A DNA stretch of 64,000 bases from contig CALFTK010000061.1 in assembly GCA_937916465.1 (NCBI GenBank), positions 130,147 to 194,146 on the forward strand, in the 5' to 3' direction. Each line of letters starts with the position of its first letter. Positions within the stretch are counted from its first letter, which is position 1. Made by a program: the position numbers and the translations under genes. Positions 48,579 through 58,268 of this stretch are shown in pieces. The notes beneath the pieces were generated by a model that worked only from the letters and a program-made list of their open reading frames with translations, made no database searches and was not told where the DNA came from. Source of the stretch: an uncultured Bacteroidales bacterium. Lineage in GTDB: Bacteria > Bacteroidota > Bacteroidia > Bacteroidales > Bacteroidaceae.

Positions 48579-50576
48579 ATGAGAATTGTTGATAATGATC
48601 CTTGGTTGGCCCCATATAGTTTTGCTATAGAAGGACGATACGAATACGCAAAAAGCAAAGAGGAATCTCTAACACAGGGCGATACTCTTTCCAATTTTGC
48701 ATTGGGTTATCTCTATTATGGTTTGCATAAAACCAATAAAGATTGGGTGTTTCGAGAATGGGCACCAAATGCAACAGAACTCTATTTAATAGGAGACTTC
48801 AATAATTGGCAGATAAACGAACAGTTTAAAGCAACAAAAATAAATTCAAATGGAGACTGGGAACTACATCTTCCTTTAAAAGCCATGTCGCATGGTCAGC
48901 ATTATAAAATGTTTGTGAAGTGGGATGGGGGAGAAGGCGAACGTATTCCAGCCTGGTGCAGAAGAGTTGTTCAGGATAAGAATACTGCCATCTTTTCAGC
49001 GCAGGTATGGGATCCTACACCATATATTTTTAAATGTAATGATTTTCAAATAAAGAAAGAAAAGCCATTGCTGATATATGAATGTCATATAGGAATGGCT
49101 CAAGAAAAAGAGGATGTAGGTTCTTACATAGAATTTAAAGAAAAAATACTCCCCAGAATAAAAGAGGGCGGATATAATTGTATTCAGATAATGGCAATTC
49201 AAGAACATCCATACTATGGAAGTTTTGGTTATCACGTATCGAATTTCTTTGCTCCGTCATCCCGTTTTGGAACTCCTGAGGAACTTAAAGAACTGATTGA
49301 TACAGCTCATTCCATGGGTATTGCAGTCATAATGGATATAGTACATTCACATTCTGTGGCAAATGAATATGAAGGATTGGGTAATATAGCCGGTGATCCG
49401 TCGCAGTACTTCCATCATGGTCCTAGAAGAGAACATTCTGCATGGGGCTCGCTCTGTTTTGACTATGGTAAAGATGCCGTTTTGCATTTTTTGTTGTCAA
49501 ACTGTAAATATTGGATAGATGAATATCATTTTGATGGATTCCGTTTTGATGGAGTAACATCAATGATTTATTATAGTCATGGTTTAGGCGAAAGTTTTTG
49601 TAACTACGATGATTATTTTAATGGCAGACAAGATGGTGATGCAATATGCTATCTGATGTTGGCTAACAAACTTATCCACGAATGTAATCCGAATGCTGTT
49701 ACCATAGCAGAAGAGGTTTCGGGTATGCCGGGATTGGCTGCTCCATTCGAAGACGGAGGATATGGCTTTGACTACAGAATGGCTATGAATATTCCTGATT
49801 ACTGGATAAAGCTGATAAAGGAAAAGAGTGATAACGATTGGTCTATGCGTGGTATCTTTTGGGAGATAACAAACCGTAGAAGCGACGAAAAAACTATCTC
49901 TTATGCAGAAAGTCATGACCAGGCGCTTGTGGGTGATAAGACAATCATATTCCGTTTGGTGGATTCCGATATGTATTGGCATTTCTCTAAAAAAGATGGA
50001 AATCTAAATACTTCCAGAGGAATTGCACTGCATAAAATGATTAGAATGATAACAGCAACAACTATAAATGGTGGATATCTGAATTTTATGGGCAATGAAT
50101 TTGGCCATCCGGAATGGATAGATTTTCCACGTGAAGGAAATGGCTGGAGTTATAAATATGCTCGACGTCAGTGGAGTCTTGTTGATAATCAGGAACTATG
50201 CTATTGCTGGCTGAATAACTTTGACAAGAAACTTATAAAGTTTATCGGTAAAACAAAGAAGTTTCAGGATAAACCTATAGTAGAGTATTGTCTGAATGAT
50301 TCGGACAAGGTGGCTGTTTATGGTAGAGGAGATTATCTCTTTGTGTTTAATTTTGACCCTTCCCGTTCGTACACAGGTTATGGAGTGTTGATACCGCGCG
50401 GATCATATAAAATTGTTCTAAATAGCGATAATCCGGAATTTGGAGGCAATGGTTTGGTAAATGAAGAACAGGTGTTCTATACTTGTGCCGATCAATATAA
50501 TAAAAAAGAGAAAAAAGAGTGGCTGAAAATGTATCTGCCAGCCAGAACAGCATTGATATTGAAAAAAAACAGATAA
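48579..50576 (+). CDS. glgB: 1,4-alpha-glucan branching enzyme (eukaryote-like GH13_8)
   Basis: This 665-residue enzyme forms alpha-1,6 branches in glycogen. The N-terminal CBM48 (about 65-150, FREWAPNATELYLIGDFNNW) and GH13 barrel are clear. HSHSVANEYEGLG, GFRFDGVTSM (Asp nucleophile near 328), IAEEVSGMPG (acid/base Glu near 384) and YAESHDQALVGDKT (His-Asp) are the catalytic motifs. The wording of these motifs fits the eukaryotic/GH13_8 branching enzymes rather than classical GlgB. It completes the glycogen set at 3577-8113. The membrane-protein gene starts 1 bp after its stop. Confidence 0.95.
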   Translation: MRIVDNDPWLAPYSFAIEGRYEYAKSKEESLTQGDTLSNFALGYLYYGLHKTNKDWVFREWAPNATELYLIGDFNNWQINEQFKATKINSNGDWELHLPLKAMSHGQHYKMFVKWDGGEGERIPAWCRRVVQDKNTAIFSAQVWDPTPYIFKCNDFQIKKEKPLLIYECHIGMAQEKEDVGSYIEFKEKILPRIKEGGYNCIQIMAIQEHPYYGSFGYHVSNFFAPSSRFGTPEELKELIDTAHSMGIAVIMDIVHSHSVANEYEGLGNIAGDPSQYFHHGPRREHSAWGSLCFDYGKDAVLHFLLSNCKYWIDEYHFDGFRFDGVTSMIYYSHGLGESFCNYDDYFNGRQDGDAICYLMLANKLIHECNPNAVTIAEEVSGMPGLAAPFEDGGYGFDYRMAMNIPDYWIKLIKEKSDNDWSMRGIFWEITNRRSDEKTISYAESHDQALVGDKTIIFRLVDSDMYWHFSKKDGNLNTSRGIALHKMIRMITATTINGGYLNFMGNEFGHPEWIDFPREGNGWSYKYARRQWSLVDNQELCYCWLNNFDKKLIKFIGKTKKFQDKPIVEYCLNDSDKVAVYGRGDYLFVFNFDPSRSYTGYGVLIPRGSYKIVLNSDNPEFGGNGLVNEEQVFYTCADQYNKKEKKEWLKMYLPARTALILKKNR

Positions 50577-50577
50577 T

Positions 50578-51663
50578 ATGAGACAAAATAATTCAGAGAA
50601 TAGAAAATTTCAGATAATGTGCGATACAATATTTTCACTCTTCGCATTTGTCTATCTCTATTTTTTTCAAAAAGATTTATTAGGTATGATGTATGCCAAA
50701 CTGCCGGCTGCAGACATACTCTCATATTCTCCCTTTTTTGTTTCATTGTTGTTGACTCTGATAATAATATTGATAGGCATACAGATAAGAAAAATTCTTC
50801 GTTTTCAAAATATGTGGTATGCATGTAATTATTTGCCATCTGCATTTTTGTTAGGATTATGTACTTCGTGTACCAGAGAACATTTCTTTTATTTGTCAGA
50901 GAAGAGTTGGTATATAGTATTGTTGTTCTTTATATTGATTATAGGAGTTTTCAAGATACTTTCAATGGTGCCTCAAGGTAGAAATAACCTGATGAAATGG
51001 CCATACGCAGTATTGTTGCTGTTTGTTACCTGTTGTGCTACACTATTTGTGGGAAATACTGACGAAAATCTACATAGGGAATTGAAGGTGGCAACTCTTA
51101 TTGAAAAAGGATGTTATGAAAAAGCCTTAGAAGTGGGTGCAAAGGCAGATGAAACTACTCTTGAACTGACACTTCTGCGTTCAGAGGCTTTGTTACAACT
51201 GCCGGCTGCGGAAAAAGGGAGTGCAATTGCGGATAGAATATTTACATATCCTATTTCCAATCCTGCGTTAGTTGCCGATTCTCTATATGCATACAATGAT
51301 TCCATAATTCATAAGAATGATAATGCAGGACTTGTTGCCATGCTGATAGAAAAAGATTTGGAGAAGTTTATAGCCAATATAAATGTCGATTCAGATAATC
51401 ATCTTAGATTATCATCTTGGTATCCGGGTATTTTACCTCGTTATTATATGGAGGCAATGGTGCTGTATGAATATGTATCTGAAACAGATTGTGTGGATTT
51501 AAAGAATCTTTATCCTACACAATATAATAAGGTGAAAGAAGAGTTTGCAAATTATATTGAAACAAAAAAAGAACTATATAAATATTCTGAACAAAACCGA
51601 CGCAACCGACTCTATATGAGCCATGGTAAGACCTATTGGTGGTATTTCGATTTTCAAGATTGA
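50578..51663 (+). CDS. Membrane protein of unknown function (DUF6057-like)
   Basis: This 361-residue protein has about five hydrophobic segments in the first 165 residues (near 13-30, 50-67, 83-98, 108-125, 143-160). A soluble C-terminal region follows, rich in helices that resemble TPR-type pairs (KVATLIEKGCYEKALEVGAKADE). I recognise no catalytic residues. The DUF6057 label is from memory and tentative. The gene starts 1 bp after the branching enzyme stop and is the last of its operon. Confidence 0.7.
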   Translation: MRQNNSENRKFQIMCDTIFSLFAFVYLYFFQKDLLGMMYAKLPAADILSYSPFFVSLLLTLIIILIGIQIRKILRFQNMWYACNYLPSAFLLGLCTSCTREHFFYLSEKSWYIVLLFFILIIGVFKILSMVPQGRNNLMKWPYAVLLLFVTCCATLFVGNTDENLHRELKVATLIEKGCYEKALEVGAKADETTLELTLLRSEALLQLPAAEKGSAIADRIFTYPISNPALVADSLYAYNDSIIHKNDNAGLVAMLIEKDLEKFIANINVDSDNHLRLSSWYPGILPRYYMEAMVLYEYVSETDCVDLKNLYPTQYNKVKEEFANYIETKKELYKYSEQNRRNRLYMSHGKTYWWYFDFQD

Positions 51664-51689
51664 TAAACTTCAATATGTCAAAATAAAAT

Positions 51690-51721
51690 AAAGGGACCCG
51701 CCCAAACGGACAAGTCCCTTT
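51690..51721. terminator. Bidirectional terminator between DUF6057-like and ppdK
   Basis: AAAGGGAC pairs with GTCCCTTT and the inner CCG with CGG, forming a stem of 11 bp in total. An A-rich left flank (TTTATTTTA on the minus strand) makes it best for ppdK. It sits between convergent genes. Confidence 0.75.
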
Positions 51722-51742
51722 ACTTAATATGTCAGAGTTGAC

Positions 51743-54463
51743 TTACTCTTCAACAGCAGCCTGCGCAGCGGCTAAACGTGCAATTGGAACACGGAATGGA
51801 GAACAACTTACATAGTTCAAACCTACCTTATGGCAGAACTTAACTGATGAAGGTTCACCACCATGTTCGCCACAGATACCGCACTTCAAGTCAGGACGTA
51901 CTGAACGACCTTTTTCTACAGCCATCTCTACCAACTGTCCAACACCATTCTGGTCAAGAACCTGGAATGGGTCAACTTTCAGAATCTTCTTCTCAAGGTA
52001 AACAGGCAAGAAACTTGCTATATCGTCACGTGAATAACCGAATGTCATCTGTGTCAAGTCATTTGTACCAAATGAGAAGTACTCTGCACGGCTTGCAATT
52101 CTGTTTGCTGTCAAAGCTGCGCGAGGAATCTCAATCATTGTACCAACCTTGAATTCTACCTCTACACCCTCTTCTGCGAACAGAGCTGCAGCAGTTTCGC
52201 GGATAACCTTCTCCTGTGCCTCAAATTCGTAAAGAATACCTGTCAGCGGAACCATAATTTCAGGATGTGGATCGCCACCTTCCTTCTTCAACTGAACTGC
52301 AGCACCCAAGATAGCGCGAGTCTGCATTTCTGTAATTTCAGGATATGTGTTACCAAGACGGCAACCACGATGACCCAACATTGGGTTAGCTTCGCATAGG
52401 CTGTCAACGCGCTGACGGATATATTCAACAGTTACACCCATAGCTTTTGCCATCTCTTCCTGACCCTTCAAATCGTGTGGTACGAATTCGTGCAATGGAG
52501 GATCGAGCAGACGTACGTTCACAGGACAACCATCCATAGCTTTGAATATGCCATAGAAGTCGGCCTTCTGGTATGGCAACAATTTTGCCAATGCCTTTTT
52601 ACGTCCTTCAGCATCCTGAGAAAGAATCATTTCACGCATTGCAATAATCTTCTCAGCTTCAAAGAACATGTGCTCTGTACGGCAAAGACCAATACCTACT
52701 GCACCAAAGTTACGTGCAACTTCAGCATCATGAGGAGTATCAGCATTAGTGCGAACAACAAGCTTTGTGTATTTTTCGCACAATGCCATCAAATCGGCAA
52801 AGTCACCGCTTAGTTCAGCAGCCTTAGTTTCAACTTTGCCATTGTATATTTCGCCGGTTGTACCGTTCAGTGAAATGAAATCACCTTCTTTTAATACAAC
52901 ACCGTCAACTTCTACTGTACGAGCTTTATAATCGATGTTCAGAGCACCTGCACCTGATACACAGCACTTACCCATACCACGAGCAACAACAGCTGCGTGA
53001 GATGTCATACCGCCACGTGCAGTCAAGATACCTTCTGCTACTGCCATACCTGCAAGGTCTTCTGGAGAAGTTTCAATACGAACCATGATTACCTTCTTGC
53101 CATCTTCTGCCCATTTAGCAGCATCGTCAGCAAAGAATACAATCTGACCGGTAGCAGCACCAGGAGAAGCAGGAAGACCACGTGTAAGAACTTTAGCACT
53201 CTTCAATGCAGCCTTGTCAAATACTGGGTGTAGAAGTTCGTCTAACTTGTTAGGTTCGCAACGCAACAGAGCTGTCTTTTCGTCAATAAGACCTTCGCGA
53301 ACAAGATCCATAGCAATCTTAACCATTGCAGAACCGGTACGCTTACCGTTACGAGTCTGTAAGAACCAAAGTTTGCCTTCCTGAACAGTGAACTCCATAT
53401 CCTGCATATCGCGATAGTGGTTCTCCAATTTGTTCTGGAGCATATCCAATTCTTTGTAGATTTCAGGCATAGCCTCTTCCATTGAAGGATATTTAGCAAC
53501 GCGCTCTTCTTCAGATATACCGGCACGTTCTGCCCAACGCTGTGAACCAATCTTGGTAATCTGCTGAGGAGTACGGATACCTGCTACTACGTCTTCACCC
53601 TGTGCGTTGATAAGATATTCACCATTGAATAGGTTTTCACCATTACCGGCATCACGGCTGAAACATACGCCTGTTGCAGATGTGTCGCCCATATTACCGA
53701 ATACCATTGCCTGAACGTTAACAGCTGTACCCCATTCTGCAGGAATACCTTCCATCTTACGATATAGGATAGCGCGATCATTCATCCAGCTGTCAAATAC
53801 AGCGCAAATAGCACCCCAAAGCTGTTCGTATGAATCGTTAGGGAAGTCCTGACCGGTCTGAGCTTTTACTGCAGCCTTGAACTTCTTAACTAATTCTTTC
53901 AAATCTTCAACTTCGAGTTCGTTATCTAATTTAACACCTTTAGCTTCCTTAACCTCTTCAATGATAGCTTCGAATGGATCGATATCTTCTTTGTTTACCG
54001 GTTTCATGCCAAGAACTACGTCGCCATACATCTGAACAAAACGACGATATGAGTCCCATGCAAAACGTGCATTACCGGTTTTGCGAATCATACCTTCAAC
54101 AACTTCGTCATTCAAACCTAAGTTGAGAATTGTATCCATCATACCAGGCATTGATGCGCGAGCACCTGAACGTACAGATACGAGCAATGGATTTTCAACA
54201 TCACCAAACTTTGAATTCATTAATTTCTCAATGTTGGCAACAGCTTTCATTACATCGTCCTGAAGTAGGGCAACCACTTTATCCTTACCTACTTCGTAGT
54301 ACTCGTTACATACATCTGTTGTGATAGTGAAACCTGGAGGAACCGGTACACCAATCAAGTTCATCTCAGCAAGGTTTGCACCTTTACCACCAAGCAGATT
54401 TCTCATGTCTGCTCTACCTTCTGCTAAACCATTTCCGAAGGTATAAACTCTTTTTTCGCTCAT
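51743..54463 (-). CDS. ppdK: Pyruvate phosphate dikinase
   Basis: This 906-residue enzyme interconverts pyruvate + ATP + Pi and PEP + AMP + PPi, important in fermenters for gluconeogenesis or ATP-saving glycolysis. The N-terminal ATP-grasp part (NLLGGKGANLAEM), the phospho-His domain (GGMTSHAAVVARGMGKCCVSG near 485) and the C-terminal PEP barrel (GLCRTEHMFF, LDPPLHEFVPH, SFGTNDLTQMTFGYSRDD, CGICGEHGGEPSS with the catalytic Cys) are all present and full length. It is a single-gene unit. Confidence 0.97.
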   Translation of the reverse strand: MSEKRVYTFGNGLAEGRADMRNLLGGKGANLAEMNLIGVPVPPGFTITTDVCNEYYEVGKDKVVALLQDDVMKAVANIEKLMNSKFGDVENPLLVSVRSGARASMPGMMDTILNLGLNDEVVEGMIRKTGNARFAWDSYRRFVQMYGDVVLGMKPVNKEDIDPFEAIIEEVKEAKGVKLDNELEVEDLKELVKKFKAAVKAQTGQDFPNDSYEQLWGAICAVFDSWMNDRAILYRKMEGIPAEWGTAVNVQAMVFGNMGDTSATGVCFSRDAGNGENLFNGEYLINAQGEDVVAGIRTPQQITKIGSQRWAERAGISEEERVAKYPSMEEAMPEIYKELDMLQNKLENHYRDMQDMEFTVQEGKLWFLQTRNGKRTGSAMVKIAMDLVREGLIDEKTALLRCEPNKLDELLHPVFDKAALKSAKVLTRGLPASPGAATGQIVFFADDAAKWAEDGKKVIMVRIETSPEDLAGMAVAEGILTARGGMTSHAAVVARGMGKCCVSGAGALNIDYKARTVEVDGVVLKEGDFISLNGTTGEIYNGKVETKAAELSGDFADLMALCEKYTKLVVRTNADTPHDAEVARNFGAVGIGLCRTEHMFFEAEKIIAMREMILSQDAEGRKKALAKLLPYQKADFYGIFKAMDGCPVNVRLLDPPLHEFVPHDLKGQEEMAKAMGVTVEYIRQRVDSLCEANPMLGHRGCRLGNTYPEITEMQTRAILGAAVQLKKEGGDPHPEIMVPLTGILYEFEAQEKVIRETAAALFAEEGVEVEFKVGTMIEIPRAALTANRIASRAEYFSFGTNDLTQMTFGYSRDDIASFLPVYLEKKILKVDPFQVLDQNGVGQLVEMAVEKGRSVRPDLKCGICGEHGGEPSSVKFCHKVGLNYVSCSPFRVPIARLAAAQAAVEE

Positions 54464-54526
54464 AAAAATGTGTATATATTTGTGTAATATTATTTGCCAA
54501 TAAGGCTAAAACGACAAAATCGTTTG

Positions 54527-54534
54527 CAAAGTTA
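54527..54534 (-). promoter_or_regulatory. -7 box (TAACTTTG) for ppdK
   Basis: A full TAnnTTTG match on the minus strand lies 63 bp before the ppdK ATG. No well-spaced -33 TTG. Confidence 0.45.
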
Positions 54535-54600
54535 CTTATTAATTATTAAATATGTGGTTTATATACAACTCTTTTTTATATTCTTATCGGCACTTTTTCT

Positions 54601-54608
54601 TAACTTTG
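54601..54608 (+). promoter_or_regulatory. -7 box (TAACTTTG) for the rRNA methyltransferase
   Basis: A full TAnnTTTG match on the plus strand lies 40 bp before the ATG at 54649. No clear -33 element. Confidence 0.45.
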
Positions 54609-54648
54609 CCGCCGTATTGATGTTAAAACAGCAGTTAGAGATACGTTT

Positions 54649-56082
54649 ATGTCAAAGAAGAAAAAAGATTGGCCATTATTGGAGAATGTTGAAATAACAG
54701 ATGTGGCAGCCGAAGGGAAATCGCTTGTTAGAATTAACGATATGGTTATATTTGTACCTTTTGTTGTTCCCGGCGATATAGTTGATTTGAAAATATTAAA
54801 GAAAAAACATAGTTATGCTGAAGCTGTAGCTGTGAAATTTCATAAGTATTCAGATGTTCGTGCAGAGCCTATCTGTTCCCATTTCGGTATATGCGGAGGA
54901 TGTAAATGGCAGAATTTACCGTATGAAAAACAACTTGAGTATAAACAGAAACAGGTATTTGATGCTCTGACCAGAATAGCAAAGGTTGATATACCTGAAC
55001 TGATGCCTATATTGGGTTCTGAGCAGATAGAATGTTATAGAAACAAGTTGGAGTATTCTTTTAGCAATATGCGTTGGCTTACTGCAGAAGAACTACAACA
55101 AATAGATGAGTCAGAGGGAACTATAGAACGTAAACAACCCGGTTTGGGATTTCATATTCCGGGTGCATTCGATAAGGTGTTACATATAGATAAATGTATG
55201 CTTCAAGACGATTTTACCAATCAGGTAAGAAATGAAGTTTACAATTATGCTATAGAACATAAACTACCATTTATAAATCTTCGTTCTCAAGAGGGATTGC
55301 TTAGAGATATGATGGTACGTATTGTTACAACCGGTCAGATAATGGTGCTGGTGCAAGCTAAAGTTGTAACCTCATCAGATATGGAACAGTTTATGGGACT
55401 TATGCAGCATATTTCCGATAAATTTCCACAGATAACGTCATTGCTGTATGTTATAAACAACAAATGTAATGACACCTTTGGCGATTTGGAAGTTAAGGTA
55501 TTCCGCGGTGAAGAATTCATTTATGAAACTATGGAAGATCTTAAATTTAAGATAGGTCCTAAATCGTTCTTCCAGACAAATAGTCGTCAGGCATACAGAT
55601 TGTATTCGGTTGTACGCAATATGGCCGGTCTGAAATCGGATGAAGTGCTGTATGATTTATATACAGGCACAGGAACTATTGCACAGTTTCTGGCACGCAG
55701 TGTAAAGAAAGTTGTTGGAATAGAGTATGTACCCGAGGCTATTGAAGATGCCAAAATCAATGCAGAACTGAATGGTATAGATAATGCCATATTTTTTGCA
55801 GGCGATATGAAAGATGTGCTTAATGCTGATTTTATAAATGAACATGGTACTCCTGACGTAATAGTAACCGACCCTCCGCGCGTGGGAATGCACAAAGATG
55901 TGGTAGATGTAATAATGGCTGCAGCTCCTAAACGTATAGTATATGTTAGTTGTAATCCGGCAACTCAAGCCAGGGATATAGCTCTTTTGGATGAAAAATA
56001 TAGGGTGGTTGCGGTTCAGCCGGTAGATATGTTTCCACATACACATCACGTGGAAGTGGTTACTATGTTGGAATTGAAATAG
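54649..56082 (+). CDS. rlmD: 23S rRNA (uracil-5-)-methyltransferase, RlmD/RumA type
   Basis: This 477-residue SAM-dependent methyltransferase has an N-terminal TRAM domain (about 10-65), a [4Fe-4S] site with Cys76, Cys82 and Cys85 (CSHFGICGGC) plus a fourth Cys in HIDKCML, the SAM motif LYDLYTGTGTIAQFLA near 347, VTDPPRVGMH, and the catalytic Cys in YVSCNPATQARD near 435. It methylates uracil in 23S rRNA; TrmA-like tRNA activity is the alternative, and which uridine is modified cannot be read from sequence. It is a single-gene unit. Confidence 0.92.
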   Translation: MSKKKKDWPLLENVEITDVAAEGKSLVRINDMVIFVPFVVPGDIVDLKILKKKHSYAEAVAVKFHKYSDVRAEPICSHFGICGGCKWQNLPYEKQLEYKQKQVFDALTRIAKVDIPELMPILGSEQIECYRNKLEYSFSNMRWLTAEELQQIDESEGTIERKQPGLGFHIPGAFDKVLHIDKCMLQDDFTNQVRNEVYNYAIEHKLPFINLRSQEGLLRDMMVRIVTTGQIMVLVQAKVVTSSDMEQFMGLMQHISDKFPQITSLLYVINNKCNDTFGDLEVKVFRGEEFIYETMEDLKFKIGPKSFFQTNSRQAYRLYSVVRNMAGLKSDEVLYDLYTGTGTIAQFLARSVKKVVGIEYVPEAIEDAKINAELNGIDNAIFFAGDMKDVLNADFINEHGTPDVIVTDPPRVGMHKDVVDVIMAAAPKRIVYVSCNPATQARDIALLDEKYRVVAVQPVDMFPHTHHVEVVTMLELK

Positions 56083-56186
56083 TACTTGTAGAAGAAAAAT
56101 ACTATATGTATTAAACTATGACGAATACGAATAGTCTAAAAAATGTGAAATACGATGTTTTTTTATGTCATGTTCGGTTTTTTATA

Positions 56187-56194
56187 TAATTTTG
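56187..56194 (+). promoter_or_regulatory. -7 box (TAATTTTG) for the TonB-C protein
   Basis: A full TAnnTTTG match lies 23 bp before the ATG at 56218. Confidence 0.45.
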
Positions 56195-56217
56195 CAAAAA
56201 AATAAATATGGTTATAT

Positions 56218-56685
56218 ATGAAAAAGGTTTTGTTTAAAGCGCTATTTCTATTATGCGCATTCTCTATGCCTGGCATTATAAATGCACAGAAAAGTACCAC
56301 AACAACACAACAGAGTGGAGAAGTGGTAATTACTCAGCCTGAATTTAAAGGCGGAATGGAGGGTTTGTATAAGTATATTCTTGAACAGTTTGAGTATCCG
56401 GAGGAAGCTGCAAAACGTGCTGTAAGTGGAACTATGGAAGTTGAATTTACAGTAGAACGTTCTGGTGATATCAGTAATGTCGGAATACTAAAAGGTCTGG
56501 ATGAACAAGTAGATGAGCAAGTTCTTAGATTGTTGAGAGCAATGCCTCGCTGGACACCGGCTACTAGAAATGGTACTCCGGTTAGGTATAAGGTGTCAAT
56601 GCCACTAACATTGAAACTTTCAAAGAATAAGCACGGTGCTAAATCATCTATTGGATTACAGGGAGGTCTTAACGAAAGATATTAA
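56218..56685 (+). CDS. Secreted TonB C-terminal domain protein
   Basis: This 155-residue protein has a cleavable-looking signal peptide (ending GIINAQ, residue 23) and then a TonB C-terminal domain (about 45-140): PEFKGGMEGLYKYI, YPEEAAKRAVSGTMEVEFTVERSG, RAMPRWTPATRNG. It lacks the long Pro-rich spacer of a true energising TonB and may lose its anchor, so it is probably a periplasmic TonB-like adaptor. A small lipoprotein gene follows 16 bp later. Confidence 0.85.
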   Translation: MKKVLFKALFLLCAFSMPGIINAQKSTTTTQQSGEVVITQPEFKGGMEGLYKYILEQFEYPEEAAKRAVSGTMEVEFTVERSGDISNVGILKGLDEQVDEQVLRLLRAMPRWTPATRNGTPVRYKVSMPLTLKLSKNKHGAKSSIGLQGGLNERY

Positions 56686-56701
56686 ACAAATATTTTGAAT
56701 T

Positions 56702-57136
56702 ATGAAAGGAATATTAAAAACACTGCTTGTTGCTCTATTCGTTACTTTTTCTTTCGCAGGATGTAACTATGAGATAATAAACGAGGGCGTTGATATGGAT
56801 GTTATCTATATTGATGCAAAAAAGAATAATTGGCAAATTTCCGGAAAAGAAGGTGAAGAGGGCTGTTATCAGTTCCAAGAGTACAAATTTCCGGAGATAA
56901 CCAATGCTGTATTGGACGAAGGAGCAGTTTTAGTCTATTATATAGATAAGGAAGGAAGAGACAATATCCTGCCGTTAGTACTTCCTTATGATAGTGGTAG
57001 AGAAACAGTTGTGGAAACAATTCGCTTTGATTGTGAAAGAGGTATCTTGACTCTGCTTATTGAAGCATCCGATTTCATGGCTTTTGCACCAGATAGAGAT
57101 ATTAGATTTAAGGTTTGTATATTAAAACCATTCTAA
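56702..57136 (+). CDS. Small lipoprotein of unknown function
   Basis: This 144-residue exported protein has a signal peptide and lipobox (FSFAGC, Cys21). The mature part has strands such as NNWQISGKEGEEGCYQF and AVLVYYID, an Ig- or cystatin-like feel without a motif I can name. It likely follows the TonB-C gene in an operon. Its 3' end overlaps the convergent FHA gene by 4 bp. Confidence 0.75.
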   Translation: MKGILKTLLVALFVTFSFAGCNYEIINEGVDMDVIYIDAKKNNWQISGKEGEEGCYQFQEYKFPEITNAVLDEGAVLVYYIDKEGRDNILPLVLPYDSGRETVVETIRFDCERGILTLLIEASDFMAFAPDRDIRFKVCILKPF

Positions 57137-57663
57137 TCATTATCCTCTTTACATTCTAGAATTATAGTGGTGGCGCCTAATGTAATTATGGCGCCATTTT
57201 CTATTATTGCGCGTTCTCTGTCTGCCAATAGCCTGTTGAACAGAAAAGTTCCTGTCAGGCTTGGAAAATCTCTTAAAGTGTATGTAGTGTTGCCATTGTC
57301 AGTACGTTTTACGTTAATGATACAATGGCGTCTGTCCATGCTGCGGTCGGTAGTCTCTATAGGAATATCTATTTCGTCACCTTTGTTATATCGGCCTATA
57401 ACATTGTCACCAGGGTGAAGCGGAAAACTCTGTCTGTATCCAAATACATTTTCTATAACGGTAATAGAACCAAATCCTTCGTCATTTGTTTCCGGATTTT
57501 TATTTGCATCTTTCTGTGTTGATGTAAGTTTATTTACACCAATCTTTATGGCAAATTTCTTTCTGCATTGACTACATTCAAACACTAAAGTCTGACCTTC
57601 ACTGTATTTTGTTTCGTCAAAAACAATATAACTATCGCACTTTGGACATCTAACTCGTTTCAT
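57133..57663 (-). CDS. Zinc-ribbon/FHA domain protein
   Basis: This 176-residue cytoplasmic protein starts with a zinc-finger (CPKCDSYIVFDE...CSQCRKKF, residues 5-42), has a short linker, and ends in an FHA domain (about 85-175): NVIGRYNKGDE, DRSMDRRHCIINV (phosphothreonine-binding Arg/Ser/His) and NGAIITLGATTIIL. It should read phosphorylated partners; no kinase gene is near. I start at ATG 57663, as the longer start at 57684 comes close to the 3' end of RNase P RNA. Confidence 0.85.
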   Translation of the reverse strand: MKRVRCPKCDSYIVFDETKYSEGQTLVFECSQCRKKFAIKIGVNKLTSTQKDANKNPETNDEGFGSITVIENVFGYRQSFPLHPGDNVIGRYNKGDEIDIPIETTDRSMDRRHCIINVKRTDNGNTTYTLRDFPSLTGTFLFNRLLADRERAIIENGAIITLGATTIILECKEDND

Positions 57664-57685
57664 ATATATTGGAAAACTATTCAAA

Positions 57686-58046
57686 AATAAAAGCTAACCT
57701 ATAAGCCGGGTTCTGTAGGAATAAAATCCTGTCTGTCATTAATCTTGATCAGACGTTGCCGCCTGACTCTAGCGATCTACCCTCCGGCTTGAGCGAGCAG
57801 CCCTCTAACGCCGGTTTACACGATCTTGCAACTTCCAAGGTGTACAGCCTACGTGTCACCACGCATCTGGTGAGCTCTTACCTCACCTTCTCACCCTTGC
57901 CCTAAAAGGGCGGTTATTTTCTTCTACACTACTTTGCCGTCACCGACAACTTTCTGTTAGGAAGTGGAATGCTCTATGTTGCCCGGACTTTCCTCACTCT
58001 TTTGTAAAGAGAGCGACAGACCGGTTAGCTTTGTTTGTTGGCATTG
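57686..58046 (-). ncRNA. rnpB: RNase P RNA, bacterial class A
   Basis: On the minus strand the 5' part contains the near-universal GAGGAAAGTCCGGGC (57981-57995). The 3' part contains ACAGAACCCGGCTTAT (57701-57716). These two form the P4 core. The ends pair as helix P1: AAAGCTAACC near 58024-58033 with GGTTAGCTTT near 57691-57700. The 3' tail runs into TTTTATTTTT. The molecule is the catalytic RNA that trims tRNA 5' leaders. The exact 5' end is inferred from the -7 box at 58053. The FHA gene follows on the same strand. Confidence 0.93.
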
Positions 58047-58052
58047 CCACTG

Positions 58053-58060
58053 CAAAGTTA
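58053..58060 (-). promoter_or_regulatory. -7 box (TAACTTTG) for rnpB
   Basis: A full TAnnTTTG match on the minus strand lies just upstream of the RNase P RNA, predicting a start near 58046. Confidence 0.55.
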
Positions 58061-58205
58061 CAATATTTTTACTTTCTTTGTGCAGACAAATATCTTTTAT
58101 GTATGAAACCTAATGTGTAAACTATATAAATGTTAAATTGATGGCTTCATTGTTAAATATTGGCAAATTATGCAATCAAAAAGTATCATTGATTAAAATC
58201 TTCCA

Positions 58206-58213
58206 TATATTTG
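58206..58213 (+). promoter_or_regulatory. -7 box (TATATTTG) for the DegQ-like gene
   Basis: A full TAnnTTTG match lies 55 bp before the ATG. A TTG at 58189-58191 is only 14 bp upstream, shorter than usual. Confidence 0.45.
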
Positions 58214-58268
58214 AATCGCAAAAGTGTTAATTATATAGTTGAATTTAACCAATTAAAAGAATTAAGAT

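Noticed and set aside
54494..54697. 67-residue plus-strand frame before the rRNA methyltransferase
   Set aside because: It overlaps two -7 boxes and the true gene start, and has no signal of its own.
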